Notes under the pieces: model-generated
Databases searched by the model: none
The model's input: only the letters and a program-made list of their open reading frames with translations
Told to the model about the DNA's origin: nothing
From: Sugiyamaella lignohabitans
Lineage: Eukaryota > Ascomycota > Dipodascomycetes > Dipodascales > Trichomonascaceae
Direction: 5' to 3'
Assembly: GCF_001640025.1 (NCBI RefSeq)
Contig: NC_031674.1
Coordinates: forward strand, 4,154,001 to 4,218,000
Length of the DNA stretch: 64,000 bases
Made by a program: the position numbers and the translations under genes
In this document: piece by piece, positions 33,534 to 47,029 of the stretch
Layout: each line of letters opens with the position of its first letter
Numbering within the stretch: position 1 is the first letter of the stretch

Positions 33534-34660
33534 CTCGTATAAGTTCTTTTGAATAGATTGATTTTCACCTATAAACATTAATCTTTGGATAAAGCAATGC
33601 TTTTCCACGACGCTACGCCTTTAGAAAATCCTGTATGTAGAATACGTGATGGATTGGGTTTTGTCGTACCGTGTATATAATTATCAATCTAATCGATCCG
33701 ATGTACCTAATCAGGTAAAACTTTATTTACTTTACTATTGGCCAGGCATATTCGCAAAGCGGGTACCCGTGATTTTACTGTACCAGTTAGCTACATGGAA
33801 TGCCCTTGAATCAGGCGGCAATAGCTCACAGTTAAGTCTAGATCTCACCGCCATCTTCTTTATCCAGATAGCTGCACATTCATGTTAAGGCAATGCCCAG
33901 CACTAGCCAAATGTTTAACTTACCTAACAGATAATTGGGTCCAGTGCATATAATGGTATAGAGAAATTATCACTGTATGTCGGATGGATCCGTTAAGTTT
34001 CTTAGGTTTCCTATGTAGTAGTTGTGTTGTCATGACATCAGTATAGCAGTAAATTCTGTCTTTGTATCAGGAGCCTTGACCTTACGATATTTTGTGCTTA
34101 AAACACATCGCATATCACTTCTATGAAAATGTTTGTTACAAACTCAGATCAATTAGTAATGTTATCAATCTGATTACAGAAGTCACTTTCTTGGTAACTT
34201 TGAATGCTGAGTTTTAGGATATCTAGGCACACTTGGTAGGGTGATGACTGTAAAGCCTATAGAGGATTTGTGATCAATAGCATCATGTCTGTCCTGTGTC
34301 AGCGGACGAATAAAGTGCTTATATCGATGGTAGCCTAATCTAACACCCAAGATTAGCCTCCCATTCGGAGAGGAATCGTATTTCATAATCATATATGTCT
34401 CTCGAAGCAGTAAAGTTAAATTAAAAACACGACCTTGTAACTCAAACCTTAACTAAATCTATTCAGATGGGCTGGTGGGCCTAAGGTATCTGAAACATCT
34501 TCGAGCTTGATGTAGCTAGACGGCGTGAACAACCTGTATTTCGTATTAGAAACAACAACTTCTCACTTGGCCAAATAAGTCCAGATCTATATATATATAT
34601 ATATATATATTCACGAGTATCAGTTTAAATAAATGTGGCCAAATCGTCCAATTGCGTATC
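33534..34660. other. Intergenic, GCN4 3' end and ferric reductase promoter
   Basis: 1.1 kb with no recognisable gene. It ends with a (TA)n tract at 34589-34610, 51 bp before the reductase ATG. Confidence 0.5.
34589..34610. repeat. (TA)n microsatellite
   Basis: Eleven TA units in a row directly upstream of the ferric reductase start. The tract could serve as TATA or a low-melting promoter element, and its length may vary between strains. Confidence 0.8.
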
Positions 34661-36918
34661 ATGATAATAAGGAGTTCCAAAATTTTTTTTCTGTTTGTTG
34701 CAGGGTTGACAGATGCAATCGATGTGTATGGAACTGGTTGCCTCTATGCTATTTCTCTGGAGTATAACTTTGGATGTCAAGGTTATGACATTTATGACTT
34801 GGCCCCCTGCTTATGCCCAAATAAAGCTTTTCTTGAAACGGTTGTTGGATGTATAGAAGTATCTGCCAATACCAAGAAGCAGAAAGAAGATGCCTATACT
34901 GCACTGGAGGGAACGTGTATCCCTGAAGTATATCCTGCTGACTACAAGTCCCTCATTGCTGATGTTCAAAACCTTTCTCGAAACCTCACCGAATCACAAC
35001 TAGAAGGCTTACATACGGAAGGATTTATTGTGCCTCCCGAAGTTCTTGCTCCTGCTTTTAGAGCAACTACAACGGCAATAACTCAAGGAAAACACACTGA
35101 ATACTATGGGTAAGTTATAATCTCGTTTATTATACATTATGCTGAAAAAAACACTAACACAACCCATGCAGGGCTGCTATTATTGGTTATTTTGGGCTCG
35201 TAGTTTTGCTACGGACAGTCATAAATTTTGCCTACAAGTTCACCCCTTCAGTTTTGCAAAGACTTGACTCAGGATTTATTAGGTGTATAAGGCGACGCCT
35301 ATTTTTACCACCTACTGCGACGCATCACCACTCACAACCAAAGTTCATCGGTCCAGTAACGTTTGTTATCCCTACAAGGTTCCAGAGTGTGGTTATCTTA
35401 ATTTTCGTTATCTTGAATATTGTCCTTCTTTTCATTGATTATCCAATAGTAATGCCAAATGTGCTCTATCCAACTACAAGGGAACAGTATTCGAAATATT
35501 TAGGAAGTCGCTCATCTGTATTTATGCTTTCCGAGTTTTGCCTGTTAATACTTTTCGGAGGAAGAAACAATTTTTTGATATGGTTTACTGGATGGACACT
35601 TAGTGATTTCAATGTGTTTCATAAATGGATAGCAAGAACAATCCTATTTAATTGTGTAGTGCATGCTGCTGCCGAAACAATCAATACGAAAACAACCATG
35701 TTTTATATTTCCTCTTGGCAGGATGGATGGATGGTCTGGGGAGTCGCAGCTGGAATTTTGATGTTTTTTGCATCGCTTCAAGCTGTGCATTTTTTTCGAT
35801 CCCGTGGTTATGAGACGTTTTTGTTCATTCACATAATTTTGGCGGCCGTCATAGTACCTGCCATATATTTTCATGTCAAGGTTCAAATTAAAGGCATCCA
35901 GTACGTATACGCTATGATGGCAATTTGGGCATTTGATTATTTGGCAAGATTTCTTAGAATTATAGTTTCCGGCATCACGTCTAAAGCTGATGTGAGAGTC
36001 GTTTCGGGGGATATCTTGGAATTTAAAATTGCTTACTCTAGGTGGTGGAAATATTATCCTGGGTCATATGCGTTCATTCATATACTGCTGCCTCTTCAAA
36101 ATTCCTGGCAATCTCACCCATTTTCTTTGGTTTCGTCACCGTTAAAAGAGGATGAAGGTAAAGTTATAATTTTTGCGAGAATCAAAGAGGGCATAACCAA
36201 ATCAATGAGCGAATACATTCTGCGCCAGCCTTCAAATATGCTCCGTACCATACCAGTATTGCTGGATGGACCATACGGAGACCGCCATCATTTGCACCAT
36301 TACAATACGTTAATTCTGGTTGCCGGTGGAATTGGAATTACTGGGGTCTACCCCTATGCTGCTGAGTTAGTGAAATCGCCGGAACGAAAACAGAATATCC
36401 TCTTCATCTGGACTACTTCAGATGATAGTTTCTCTCAATGGTTTGGCGACTATATAGCACACCTGACGTCGGACGAAAGGATTCAGCAGCATATCTACCT
36501 TACCTCCGAAAGACATGAACATGAAGAACAGGATGTCCCAACACAGTTCTTTTCGATAGAAAAAGGGGAACGTCCTGGAAAAACTACTCCAAGTACTCCT
36601 GAGATTGAATATCAACTAGGACCCACTTCTTTCGGCCCAGCGAATGGGTTGTCAAGGAAATCCTCAGTAATTTCAGCCAGTCTGAGTCTAGTGGAGCATA
36701 GAGGCAACACATGGGTTCATGAGCGAGCTACAAGAAACCACAGCCGCCCCGATCTAAAGGACTTGGTTGCTAACGAAATATCCAAAGCTCGAGGTTCCCT
36801 CGCTTTCGTGGTTTGTGGACCGGGCCCCCTAAATGACGTTATGAGATGCTCAGTTGCTGACAATATTCAATCTGCTAATGCACGTATCGACTATTATGAA
36901 GAAGCATTTTGCTGGTAG
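34661..36918 (+). CDS. Ferric/cupric reductase of the FRE family, one intron
   Basis: Exon 1 is 34661-35109 and exon 2 is 35172-36918, giving 731 aa. The 62-nt intron is GTAAGT..CACTAAC-ACAACCCATGCAG. The ATG at 34661 starts a signal peptide (MIIRSSKIFFLFVAG). A Cys-rich extracellular domain follows (YNFGCQGYD, APCLCPNK, EGTCIPE), as in Fre2-Fre6. The membrane core has two helices with heme-ligand His pairs (HKWIARTILFNCVVHAAAE and FLFIHIILAAVIVPAIYFHVK). The cytosolic half has the FAD motif HPFSLVSSP, the NADPH site GGIGITGVYPYAAEL and the late VVCGPGPLNDVM. It reduces extracellular Fe3+ or Cu2+ before uptake. It converges with NMD3, with 67 bp between the stop codons. Confidence 0.92.
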
Positions 36919-36985
36919 ATTCTCGTTTAACGCCCAAAAAACTCTATAAATTTAGTATATGCAAATATATGATCAGTTCAGTAGC

Positions 36986-38602
36986 TTAATTCATCTCTGA
37001 ATCTTCCAATGTCATGCCTTCCAAATCATCCAATAGTTCGTCAACATTAATTGTGGGTCCTTCATCAGCTCCCTCATCATCACTATTATCAGAATTGCTA
37101 ATTCTATCAGTACCGTCAGCATCGCCCATGTTAACATCCCGCACCTTTGTTTGGGCCTGCTGTTGTGAATTCGGCTTTTTATACAAGTTAACTGTAGAAC
37201 GCAGTTCTTCATCTTCTTCGAGCTCTTGCAAGAACATCTCATAATCCCTTTCCACACGTTCAAATTCGGCTTGAGCGATTCTTGAACCATCTTCCTGCTC
37301 ATTGTACTCCTTTGCCATACGACGGAGCTTCCAGTTCCTCTTTGACGACTTTGTTCTCTTAGGATAGAATTTTTTAACCAGCACAACATCTGGTGTTTCA
37401 GATCTCCTACTGAGTTCGTCCCAATGGGCATTGTTGAAGTTAGCATTGACCAAATAGTAACCTAAAGCATGATCACCAGGGTGTAATAGGCCACCCAGAT
37501 GAGTTCGGATAGTAAATGTTTGCGTATTTTGACCCAAATCAACAGTCCTAGCGACAACAACGTCGGCCAACGCATATTTGCCGCGAGTAGGACCAAGAGG
37601 TTCGATATCCAGTACAATAAACTCGATTAACTGTGAACCTTCAGATAAGCTAAGGAACGGCTCCCGCCAATACACAGCAGAACTAATATCAGCTTTTTGA
37701 AGAGTATTTGGATCAAGGAACTGCACTGAATTTGTAACTCTAGAACAAATGACCACTTGGGATATGTTTCCCATAGACTGAGCAATCTTTCGTGGAATGA
37801 TGACAAGGTCATCCCTACAAATTGGTACCAACTCAACCGAAAAAGTGAACTTATAAGAACTTTTACCTGTATGGGTGTCTTGGGAAATAAGTTCCTCCGA
37901 TCTCTTATATTTCATCGGGCTCACTGCACTTAGAAAGTCTAACATCTTCACAGCATGATTTTTGTGTTGATAATAAAAATCGATGCCATCTCGTGATTCT
38001 TTTATGGATACTGTATCCATATGTGCATTGTGCTTTAAAATTAGCTGTTCCAAATAGAAGAACGTACGTTTATGTGTAACTTTCTGGCGAATTTGAACTG
38101 CAGCCCTCCATGTATTGACAGTGAACTGCTTAGCACAGTCGGGACATTGTGTTGCGATGACAACATACTCAACTTCTAAACTTTGCTGAATGATAACATT
38201 CGCCATAGCTTCACCTTGAACAGTGAGTTTCACTTTGATACGTCTAGAGTGGGGTTCAGTCCAAATGAATCTCGCATCCACCAGACGGGTTTTTTGAAGA
38301 CCTTTCAGACGACGTAGTAGTAATGCTAATAGTTCTCTTGACTCGAGCTGAGCAGCCACCCATTGACTAGGTGGTTGCAAGAATCGTTCGCAATTTCTAC
38401 AAAAGTTGACATTTGCTTCTCTTGGAATTTCTTGAGTAATGTCACAAGTTAGTCTAATACAGTCATAGCACATAACAAGTCCCTTAGTACCATCCATAGG
38501 TTGGCCACAGTTACAACATAGTACAGTGGCTGGGGTGTGAATGAAGAGTTGGTTTTCTTGACCCTGATTAGGGTCAACTGGATTTTGAAAACCAAAACTC
38601 AT
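36986..38602 (-). CDS. NMD3: Nmd3, 60S subunit nuclear export adaptor
   Basis: 538 aa from the ATG at 38602. The N-terminus carries the conserved zinc-binding Cys pairs CCNCGQPMDG, CYDCIRLTCD and CRNCERFL (residues ~29-85). The central region (CPDCAKQFTVNTWRAAVQIRQKV, RKIAQSMGNISQVVIC) matches the family's eIF5A-like and OB-like domains. The C-terminus has a basic nuclear-localisation stretch (KRTKSSKRNWKLRR) followed by an acidic tail with leucine-rich hydrophobic repeats (VDELLDDLEGMTLED) that fits the Crm1 export signal. Nmd3 binds the joining face of the pre-60S subunit and brings Crm1 for export. S. cerevisiae Nmd3 is 518 aa. It shares a 778-bp divergent promoter with NOT1. Confidence 0.95.
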   Translation of the reverse strand: MSFGFQNPVDPNQGQENQLFIHTPATVLCCNCGQPMDGTKGLVMCYDCIRLTCDITQEIPREANVNFCRNCERFLQPPSQWVAAQLESRELLALLLRRLKGLQKTRLVDARFIWTEPHSRRIKVKLTVQGEAMANVIIQQSLEVEYVVIATQCPDCAKQFTVNTWRAAVQIRQKVTHKRTFFYLEQLILKHNAHMDTVSIKESRDGIDFYYQHKNHAVKMLDFLSAVSPMKYKRSEELISQDTHTGKSSYKFTFSVELVPICRDDLVIIPRKIAQSMGNISQVVICSRVTNSVQFLDPNTLQKADISSAVYWREPFLSLSEGSQLIEFIVLDIEPLGPTRGKYALADVVVARTVDLGQNTQTFTIRTHLGGLLHPGDHALGYYLVNANFNNAHWDELSRRSETPDVVLVKKFYPKRTKSSKRNWKLRRMAKEYNEQEDGSRIAQAEFERVERDYEMFLQELEEDEELRSTVNLYKKPNSQQQAQTKVRDVNMGDADGTDRISNSDNSDDEGADEGPTINVDELLDDLEGMTLEDSEMN

Positions 38603-39380
38603 GATTGTATGAGAACAGGATATCAGTTAGAACGCGGGTTGTAATAGTAGGACCTCAGTTTGAAATCTGATCTGAACTAAAAAAAATATAATTATTTTGG
38701 AGACTCCTTACCCAGATAGGGGAAAGGTTTTCAATCAAGAATAGTCACGTGAGTATTTTAATCCTTACCGCAGAGACAGCCTTATGCTGAGCAAAAGCTT
38801 CAGTTTATTGAATATCCCAACCCATGGGCCATTATGATGTGTGTGTCAACCATCAAAACAGTTTTCTCCACCAAGTAGCTCGAAAGCTTCTACATACTAC
38901 CATACAGAACGTAACACCTAGAAGAGATCAAAATACAAGTATCTGGCAAACATTGAAGAGCGTATCGTTAGTATACAAACGACAAATATTAGTGGCCTTC
39001 GATTGCTAGAGTGGGGTTCATTTATTGAAAGCTTAAGCAACGAGATAGGTAAGTTTGTGAGATTAGTGCTGCCATGGTTGACATTATGTGCTAGTTGGAC
39101 GTGGCGAAAGCCTAACTGAAAGACAGTCAGTACTTGATCTGAGGGGACTCCTTAGGTCAGGAAATGTGAAATTGGAAATTAACTTGCTTAGTATTTTTGC
39201 CGGCGTTGCGTGAAGAATTTTGGATTTCATTGCAGCTGCTAGAAGCTTGTTGATTGGTTGCTCTCTTCAGATTGAGAAACGTCAACGAAGTTTTTAAACT
39301 TTATATCGTTGTTCATAATCGATTATCGTCGATTGGTTTACAACAAATAGCACACTGAAAAAAGTAAGAGAATAGTTACG
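38603..39380. other. Divergent promoter NMD3/NOT1
   Basis: 778 bp. A CACGTG E-box lies near 38745. No gene or repeat is seen. Confidence 0.5.
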
Positions 39381-42300
39381 ATGACAGTGTATCAATTGGA
39401 TCGACTAACATTTAGATTGAATTCTTTTAGCATATCACCAATAACTTCATCAATCGCGAAGAAGCCTACGGGCAAAGAGTGGTTGGTTCAGAGTAAGGAG
39501 GAACGTGAAGTAGAAGGACAAGAAATTACTTTAGCTCAAATTTCAATTTTTGTAGCGCAACTGAGCACCTGTGGTCCAGATCGTTGCATTGAAATTTCAC
39601 AGCAAATAAAGCAACTTTGCGAAAAAGATTTTGCTCTTTATGGAAAGATCCTTTACAATCTTCTATCCAAGCATAAGAATACTATTTTCACAAGGAGGGT
39701 CCCTGAAACGGACGACGCGAAAGCTGAGATAGACTTAGTGGCTAGGATTGTTAGATATTTACTACACGATCCATTGTTGGCAGATAGATTCACTAAGAAC
39801 AATAGTTTCGAGTCAGTTCTCTTAGCCCCCCACGAGCTCAGTTTAGCACAATTCAGTGCATATTTTAATTTGGACGGTTTTGAAAGAACTGTTCTGAGCA
39901 TTGAGATTGACAAGTTTGGTAACAAAGAGTTTGGTTCACAGGGTGAGTAAGAATTGAAACTTGCTTCATATTGATGCTTCAAAGAGATGATAGATTACTA
40001 ACTAGGTTATTAGCCTCGCACCAAATTGACTTATATTTCGACACTTTTCTTACCCTGGTTCAGGATTGTCAATATAACCCCGATCTGTCCCAGAAAAGTT
40101 TTCGAATTATAGCCGAAAAATTCCAGTCTTATCCCGTAAAGCAAGAAATTGTGAATACAGCAATTAGACAGCGATTCGTTATAACTCAAATTACAATGGA
40201 CTCATCTTTGGTGGACATTGTTCAACCGAGCATCAGAGATGGCCACCTGGACAGGGCCAAGCTCAAATCCTTGATTGAATCAAAGAAAGTAAGCACTACT
40301 AGTCAGTCTATTTCAGGATTATTAGCCGCAGTGGCAGGTCACAATGAATGGCCAGGTCTAGAAATTGGCCAAGCAATTGCAGATGCCGATACTGGAGCCG
40401 TAGAATCGTTGGACTGGGAAGCAGTGTTTGCATTATTAGAGCAGCCGCCCTCTGCCCCACCATCATCATCACAAAAAAATTTAGAACTGAGAATTTCCAG
40501 CCCTGTGTCGTTGACTAATGTTGTTGCGGCAATCGGTGGTTTATCCGGACCCTTCACAAAAAACAACGAGGAAAATAAAGCAGTAGCAACATTTTTCGGA
40601 AGGAAGTGGTCCATTTTGCAAAACCAAGTGGATATCTTGGTACATGCAAGTGATCAACAAAAGCATCTCAATTTGTCAGTATATGGCTTGAGGAAGGTCA
40701 TTGAGGCCAGTGATTTTGCTCAGTCGCCGCCTCATGTCCAGTCAATTGCGAACAATTTGGAGAGTCATCCATTGAATTATAGGCATCTTATTGTTCTGTC
40801 TTTAGATGCGATTTGCAGGGAGGAAGATCCTGCTGTTGCCTCAGCTAGGTCATTTCTTGACAGGTTTGCCAAGGCTATTCCTGAAATTTTTTTCTTAGGT
40901 GGTATTACTATTCCGAAGCCGTGGCATCCGTTATTAGATCGTGTTATTGGAAATTTCTTTGAACTTTTTTTCGCTGGCCACGCCTCCCGTCAACTTGTGT
41001 TTGTCCAGCTTGCAAAGGTTGACAAGAACTTTTTCTTTGATTCATTAGTTGAAATATTCGAGCGCGACTCAGGCATGATCAATCATATTCTTTCTTTAGC
41101 ACAGGATGCAGAAATTTTAGAGGAGTTGCTTTATTTGAACCACTATAATTTTGGTTTAGAGCTAGCTACCCAGGCAGACAAACAAAATCTTGTTCTATTT
41201 GATACATTTTTGAAGAAGTCTCTAGAAAAAATACGTGCAATAGGATCTAATTCCTCTGACCCACCTGAGTATCCATTTGTAATTTCTCTATTAGACTTTC
41301 TGGAAGCTAAGGCTACTGTTGAATATACTCAGCCTCAAGTAGCAGGGAGTCCACCTACAGGTCTCAATTTGAGATCAGTGGCTGCTGCCTTAAACTTTGT
41401 TTCAAGCGTAGAGATTCCTGCAGACAGAATAGAGAAATTGAAGGCTATTCAAATCCAATGCCTGCAGTCATATCCCAAGCTTATTAATTTTGGCCAGGGT
41501 CACGATGACGCTATTCTGGCACATGGTGATATTAATTCATTCCCACCGGAAGTTGAAAGAGAAATGAAGCTCTATTATCAAAAAATGTATGAACAAAAGA
41601 TCGAGATTCGTGATATTATTACCATGCTTCAAAGACTGAAGAAGTCAGACGACCCATTGGACCAAGATGTTTTTGCTTGCATGGTCCATTCATTATTTGA
41701 TGAATATCGTTTTTTCCCGGAATATCCGTTGAGCGCTTTGGCTACCACTGCAGTTTTATTTGGCTCACTTGTATACTTTCAACTAATTGAGGGCCTTCCC
41801 TTGTCTATTGCATTGAGATTTATTTTGGAATCTCTCAAGCAGCCTACGGACTCCAACATGTTTAGGTTTGGATTACAAGCGTTGTTTGAGTTTAGACAAA
41901 GACTACATGAATTTCCCAAATATTGCACGATTTTACTTGATATCCCTGGTTTAGTTTCTCAGCAGCAATTTTATCAGCAGATCAAAGATATAGTTGATAG
42001 GGGTCAGAATGCAGAGGTCGCTAGCCAGAATCATCAATTAGAAGAAACTGAGCTTGGACCTGGTGACTTTAGATCTGTGAGTGCAGTAGTTCCCATTGAC
42101 AACTCGCACCAAGAAGAACCCTCTGAGGGAGTAAGCGATAAAGTACTCTTCATTGTGAATAATATTGCTCAGAACAATGTGGCTTCCAAATCAAACGAAC
42201 TCGCTAGTCTCTTGGAACGCCGGTATTATGCTTGGTTTGCGTCTTACATAGTCGGACAGCGATCGAAGCAAGAGCCTAATTACCATGCCTTATACATAGA

Positions 42301-45300
42301 TATGCTGCGTCATATCGGCAACAGGGAGTTAGAGTTGCACTGTCTGAAGATAACATACTTTCATATCACCCAGCTACTCAATTCTCCCGATACTATTTCA
42401 TCATCGGACAAGCGTACTCAACTCAAAAACCTTGGTCACTGGTTGGGTAGTATGACGTTAGCCCGGGATCGTCCTATTCTCCATAAAAATGTTGCGTTCA
42501 AGAAGCTTTTGATTGAAGGATATGATTTGGGAAAACTAGCTGTTGTCTTGCCATTCGTATGCAAAACATTGGAGCGAGCTTCTTCTTCGACGGTATTTCT
42601 ACCTCCAAATCCTTGGCTAATGGGGCTAATGCACGTTCTTTCGGAGCTCTATCAATATGCTGAATTAAAGCTGAACTTGAAGTTTGAGATTGAAGTTCTC
42701 TGCAATCAACTGGATCTGGACATTAATACTGTTGTTGCTTCCACCATCGTTCGCAACAGGCCTAGCGAGACCGAACTCCATGATGCTCAAAGTGCGAACT
42801 TGGCTCAAGAATTGGACAGCTTACGAATTCAGGGAAATGAGCATTTGGGTCCTGTTACTGGGGTTGCTAACTTACCAAGACCGAATCTCAATCTCCCGAA
42901 TAATGGAAATACTAGTAATATGGAGAACGAACTCTCTGTTTATTCTTCTATTATTAATCAGCTTGCGCTTGTTGGTAACACAGGATTCGTTACTCATCCA
43001 ACATTGAAACAGATATTTTCGCTTGCGATTGACAAGTCTATTAGGGAAGTTCTTCCACACGTTGTCGAAAGGTCGTCCACGATTGCTTCTTTGGCGGCCC
43101 GTGAGTTGATCACGAAAGATTTTGCTTTAGAAGAAGATGAGCAAAAGCTTCGTATTGCCGCGAAGAACGTTGTTCGCGTTTTAGCTGGGAGCATATCTTT
43201 GGTTACCTGTAAGGAACCTGTTCGTGAAACACTTGTAACAAATCTCCGCAGCATGATGGTCTCCAATGGTTATGCTGATTACACTGTTTTGTTAGAACAG
43301 GTTGTTTTGGCAGTAAATGACAATGTCGACATAATCTGTTCTATTGTTGAGGATGCTGCTGTGGAGAAATCGTATGCTCAGATTGAAGAGGTATTGGGTC
43401 AGGCCTATTTCAGTCGAAAACGCCATCGTGAGTCACATACCAATCAACCTTTTGTTGACCCTCAACTTAATTCAAGATATCCATTACAGTTGCCTGATCC
43501 CTTCCGCCTTAAACCTGGTGGGCTCCTTCCCCAACAGTTCGCTATATATGAAAACTTTGGAAAATACAGACCTGCTGTTGAGTATGGTGTTGATACACGG
43601 CAAGCCCCTGACACAAGACAGTCAATACAGGTTCAAAACCAAAGTCAACAAACTCAAGTTTTGCTTGACGAGTCTCCATATCCTGGAAATGCCTCTTTAA
43701 AGGGACAGGCTGTTATGGCCCCCAATGGAACTTCACCAGCTTTGTTTGACCAATTGATTATGCAAATTCAGAATGCAATTGATTCTTTAGAAAAGCTTAT
43801 CAAGGAATCCAGTGAAGTTTCAATCACTCAATTGACACCTGATCATAGAATTTCAGTTCTGATATCCCAAATCCTCACAGTCACCAGTCGCAGCTCGTTT
43901 AGAGATGATATTATTTTGAAAACATCTCAAATGACTGTCAGTACGTTATTTATGTTAACAGATTCCCAATTGGGAAGAGAGGTTTTATGCTTCTTACTTG
44001 ACAAGCTTTGTCAAATGTCATCAGCTACTGCGAAGGAAGTTGTTCTCTGGCTTATTTATTCAGATGACGAAAGAAAGTATAACGTTGCTGTGATGGTTAC
44101 GTTAATCAAGGCTAAGCTTATCACTGTAAGTGAAATCGATGCGAATCTCGCCAAACAAGTCTTGGCGAAAATCCCATCGGCTATATCTTTTGCCGCTGGC
44201 TTGATCAAAGAAGTTGTACTATCTAATGATCCAATATGCTTGAGAACCGATTTTACTGGAAGTCTGGAAGCATTAGAGGTACTAGCGAAGGAAGAACCAC
44301 CAAACAGTATTGCCGTGGATTTGTTGAACTGTTTAGAGGAAGCAAAGCCTAAAAGCATCTTGAAAGAACAACAGCCAGCCGAAGTCTCAGAAAAATCTGA
44401 CGAGGATAATGGCAAAGATGAAGCAAATAAGGGTGCTAGCGCTATATCGCTCAAGGAGCAGATGGGATACATTTTTGCTGAATGGTCGAGATTGGCCCAA
44501 CACCCCAGTAGCACTGAGAGATCTCTTCATATTTTTGTCTACGAGCTATCGAAACAGGGAATTTTGAACGATAGCGAGTTGCTGTACACATTGATTAGAT
44601 CTGCTGTTGAAATTTCTGTTGATAGCTATAAAAAGTCTACTGGTTCTGAAGCGTTTTTGGCCGTGGACTCTCTAGCAAAACTTTTCGTGACAATTATAGA
44701 GACGAGTAAGAAGATGGAGATGAGTCGTAGAGTAGAATATGCTAAGATTATCACATCAGTTATTCTTCTCAATCTTGCTGCTGATCATGAAACTGAATTG
44801 GAAAATTTTAATGGGAGACCATATTTCAGATTATTTTCGACCCTACTTTATGAACTAACTGAACTAAAAGAGGATTCGGAGGAGTTTAAGCATGAAGTCC
44901 ACCTGCTGATTGCGGATGCACTTAATAGCTTACAGCCATTAGCATTTCCAGGATTCAGCTTTGCATGGATGACTCTCATATCACACCGATTCTTTTTGCC
45001 AAAGTTGATGGAGATTCCTGGTAAAAAAGGGTGGGCGTACCTTGCAAATCTTTTAGGAGCTCTTGTTAAATTTGAAGGCTGTTATATTGAGGGAAAAGAT
45101 TTTCCAGAGCCTATTGCTGTCATGTACAAGGGCACACTTAGAATATTCCTGGTTCTTCTTCATGATCACCCGGAATTCTTGATTGAAAACCACTACAGCT
45201 TGTGTAACAGTATTCCCCTGAACTTTGTGCAGTTGAGGAATTTGGTACTCTCTGCATTTCCAGAAAATATTCAGCTACCAGATCCTCTAACTCAAGGGTT

Positions 45301-46171
45301 AAAGGTTGATAAGCTACCAGAGATAAAGGAGTCCCCTATACTTGCCATTGACCCAGAATTAGATTTACAGAAGTTTGGTCTCAAAAAGCTTATTGGTGCT
45401 TATTTAAAAAACCCATCTCAAGCATTAGCAAAGGCCCTTGCAGGAGGCTTCAAGACTAAGGCGAGCCATGAGGTTGGACTAGGGTTCAATTCAGTTTCTA
45501 CGAACTACCCTGCTTTGAATGCCTTGGTTTTATATCTAGGAGTTCAAGCTGTTCGGAGCAACCAAGAAACAGCTGGCTCGGGAAAGATTAAGGCCAAAAA
45601 TGATAAAAGTGACAAGCTTATTGGCGGCGACGATGACACAGCACACTTCAATCGTGACTCAGCGCATTTGCAACTACTAGCACAACTAATGAAAGAATTG
45701 GACACAGAGGGAAGGTATTTCTTATGCGAGGCCATTGCTAATCAATTGAGATACCCAAATGCCCATACTCATTTTTTCAGTTGTGTTATTCTCTCCTTAT
45801 TTGGAAATTATGGAACCCAGGCTCTGGGAGATGATAAACAGACTGTCCAACATTTGATTACGCGTGTCCTTCTTGAGCGTATTATTTGCAATCGACCCCA
45901 CCCTTGGGGCTTGATGATCACATTCACTGAATTATTGAAAAATTCAAACTATAAATTCTGGGATCTTCCGTTTACCAGAATTACCCCAGAGGTAAGTATT
46001 AATGAGAAAGAGGCGAACTCAAGGAAAGGTCTGAAGAACTGCACTAACATGCTGATACAGATTGAACGGATGTTTGCATCGCTGTATAGCCATATTAGCA
46101 ATTCCAACTCGAACAACAGCCCAAATACTACTGGTGTCCCAATAGTATCGGAAACTATAGTTGAGGGCTAA
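39381..46171 (+). CDS. NOT1: Not1, scaffold of the CCR4-NOT complex, one intron
   Basis: Exon 1 is 39381-39946 and exon 2 is 40006-46171, giving 2243 aa (S. cerevisiae 2108). The 59-nt intron is GTAAGA..TACTAACTAG, with the branch motif touching the 3' AG. An alternative GTGAGT donor 4 nt upstream breaks the phase. Not1 (CDC39) holds together Caf1/Ccr4 deadenylases, Caf40, Not2/3/5 and regulators in the cytoplasm and nucleus. The all-helical protein shows the N-terminal HEAT region and the central MIF4G-type Caf1-binding part. DUF3819, the Caf40-binding domain, is around LSVYSSIINQLALVG..HPTLKQIFSLAIDKSIREV. The C-terminal Not1 superfamily block is around ENHYSLCNSIPLNFVQLRNL and ISHRFFLPKLM. 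The linker 1200-1280 is Gln/Pro-rich. Confidence 0.95.
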
Positions 46172-47029
46172 GGTCCGTTCGCGATATGGAAGTTGATGTT
46201 TTTTTTGTTTTGTTTACGATGGAATGATATGATGCCCAATGGTCATAGGTTTGAAACTTTATGAACCTTAAGAAAACTAACTATATCTTTGTCTTTGAAA
46301 TGATTTAACAAAAATGAGATATGTGTACTACTATTTTATTATATATATATATATATAGATTTATGACTTGAATTGAATTTTTATTGCTAACTTGATTTTA
46401 TGATGTGAACTTCTATTGTGTTTTAAATGAGATTTCAAGAAAATCAGTTCGGCATCCTATTTCCAGTACGCTCATTGGCCCTATGTAGGGCTTATCATCA
46501 AATTTAGTGTTAGAGATAAGGCTATAGCTGCGTCTGCTTGTGTGCTCTCCTCGTTAAGATATAGATCTGCGCCTATCATCTGGGATATTTCGACATTCAG
46601 CCTGACATCTTAATATACGTGCAATATTATTTATTTTGTTTTCTTTATGAGAGCATTGCCCTGGGTGCAGGGTAACAAACGCTTTCCAAGTTTCCGTGTC
46701 TTGGGGTGTATTGTTCTCGGGACTGATTGAGTATCGAAAGTGTATCTGAATAGAATTCGTTAAAAGCATAGTTTGCCTTGTGCTTATTTGCAATAAATTT
46801 GCTTTTTCAGTCATCGGTCAAAGTACATGCATGTTCGTCTGCATTTTGGCAGACTTTAATCGTTCGACGTGCCTACAAACTCGTCTTTTTATATAGAGTT
46901 TGACCCGAGGAAATACAGCATAAGAGAAGCTTCCTGTTTCATTCATAGTAATATTCCAAAGGTAGCTTTCTATCAATTGAATCACTTTACTTTCTCTCAA
47001 GACGTTGCCATTAGCCGTTCGAGATAAAT
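46172..47029. other. Intergenic, NOT1 3' end and VSB1 promoter
   Basis: 858 bp with a (TA)n tract at 46340-46357 and no recognisable gene. Confidence 0.5.
46340..46357. repeat. (TA)n microsatellite
   Basis: A run of alternating T and A, 170 bp after the NOT1 stop codon, probably in or just past its 3' UTR. Confidence 0.75.
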
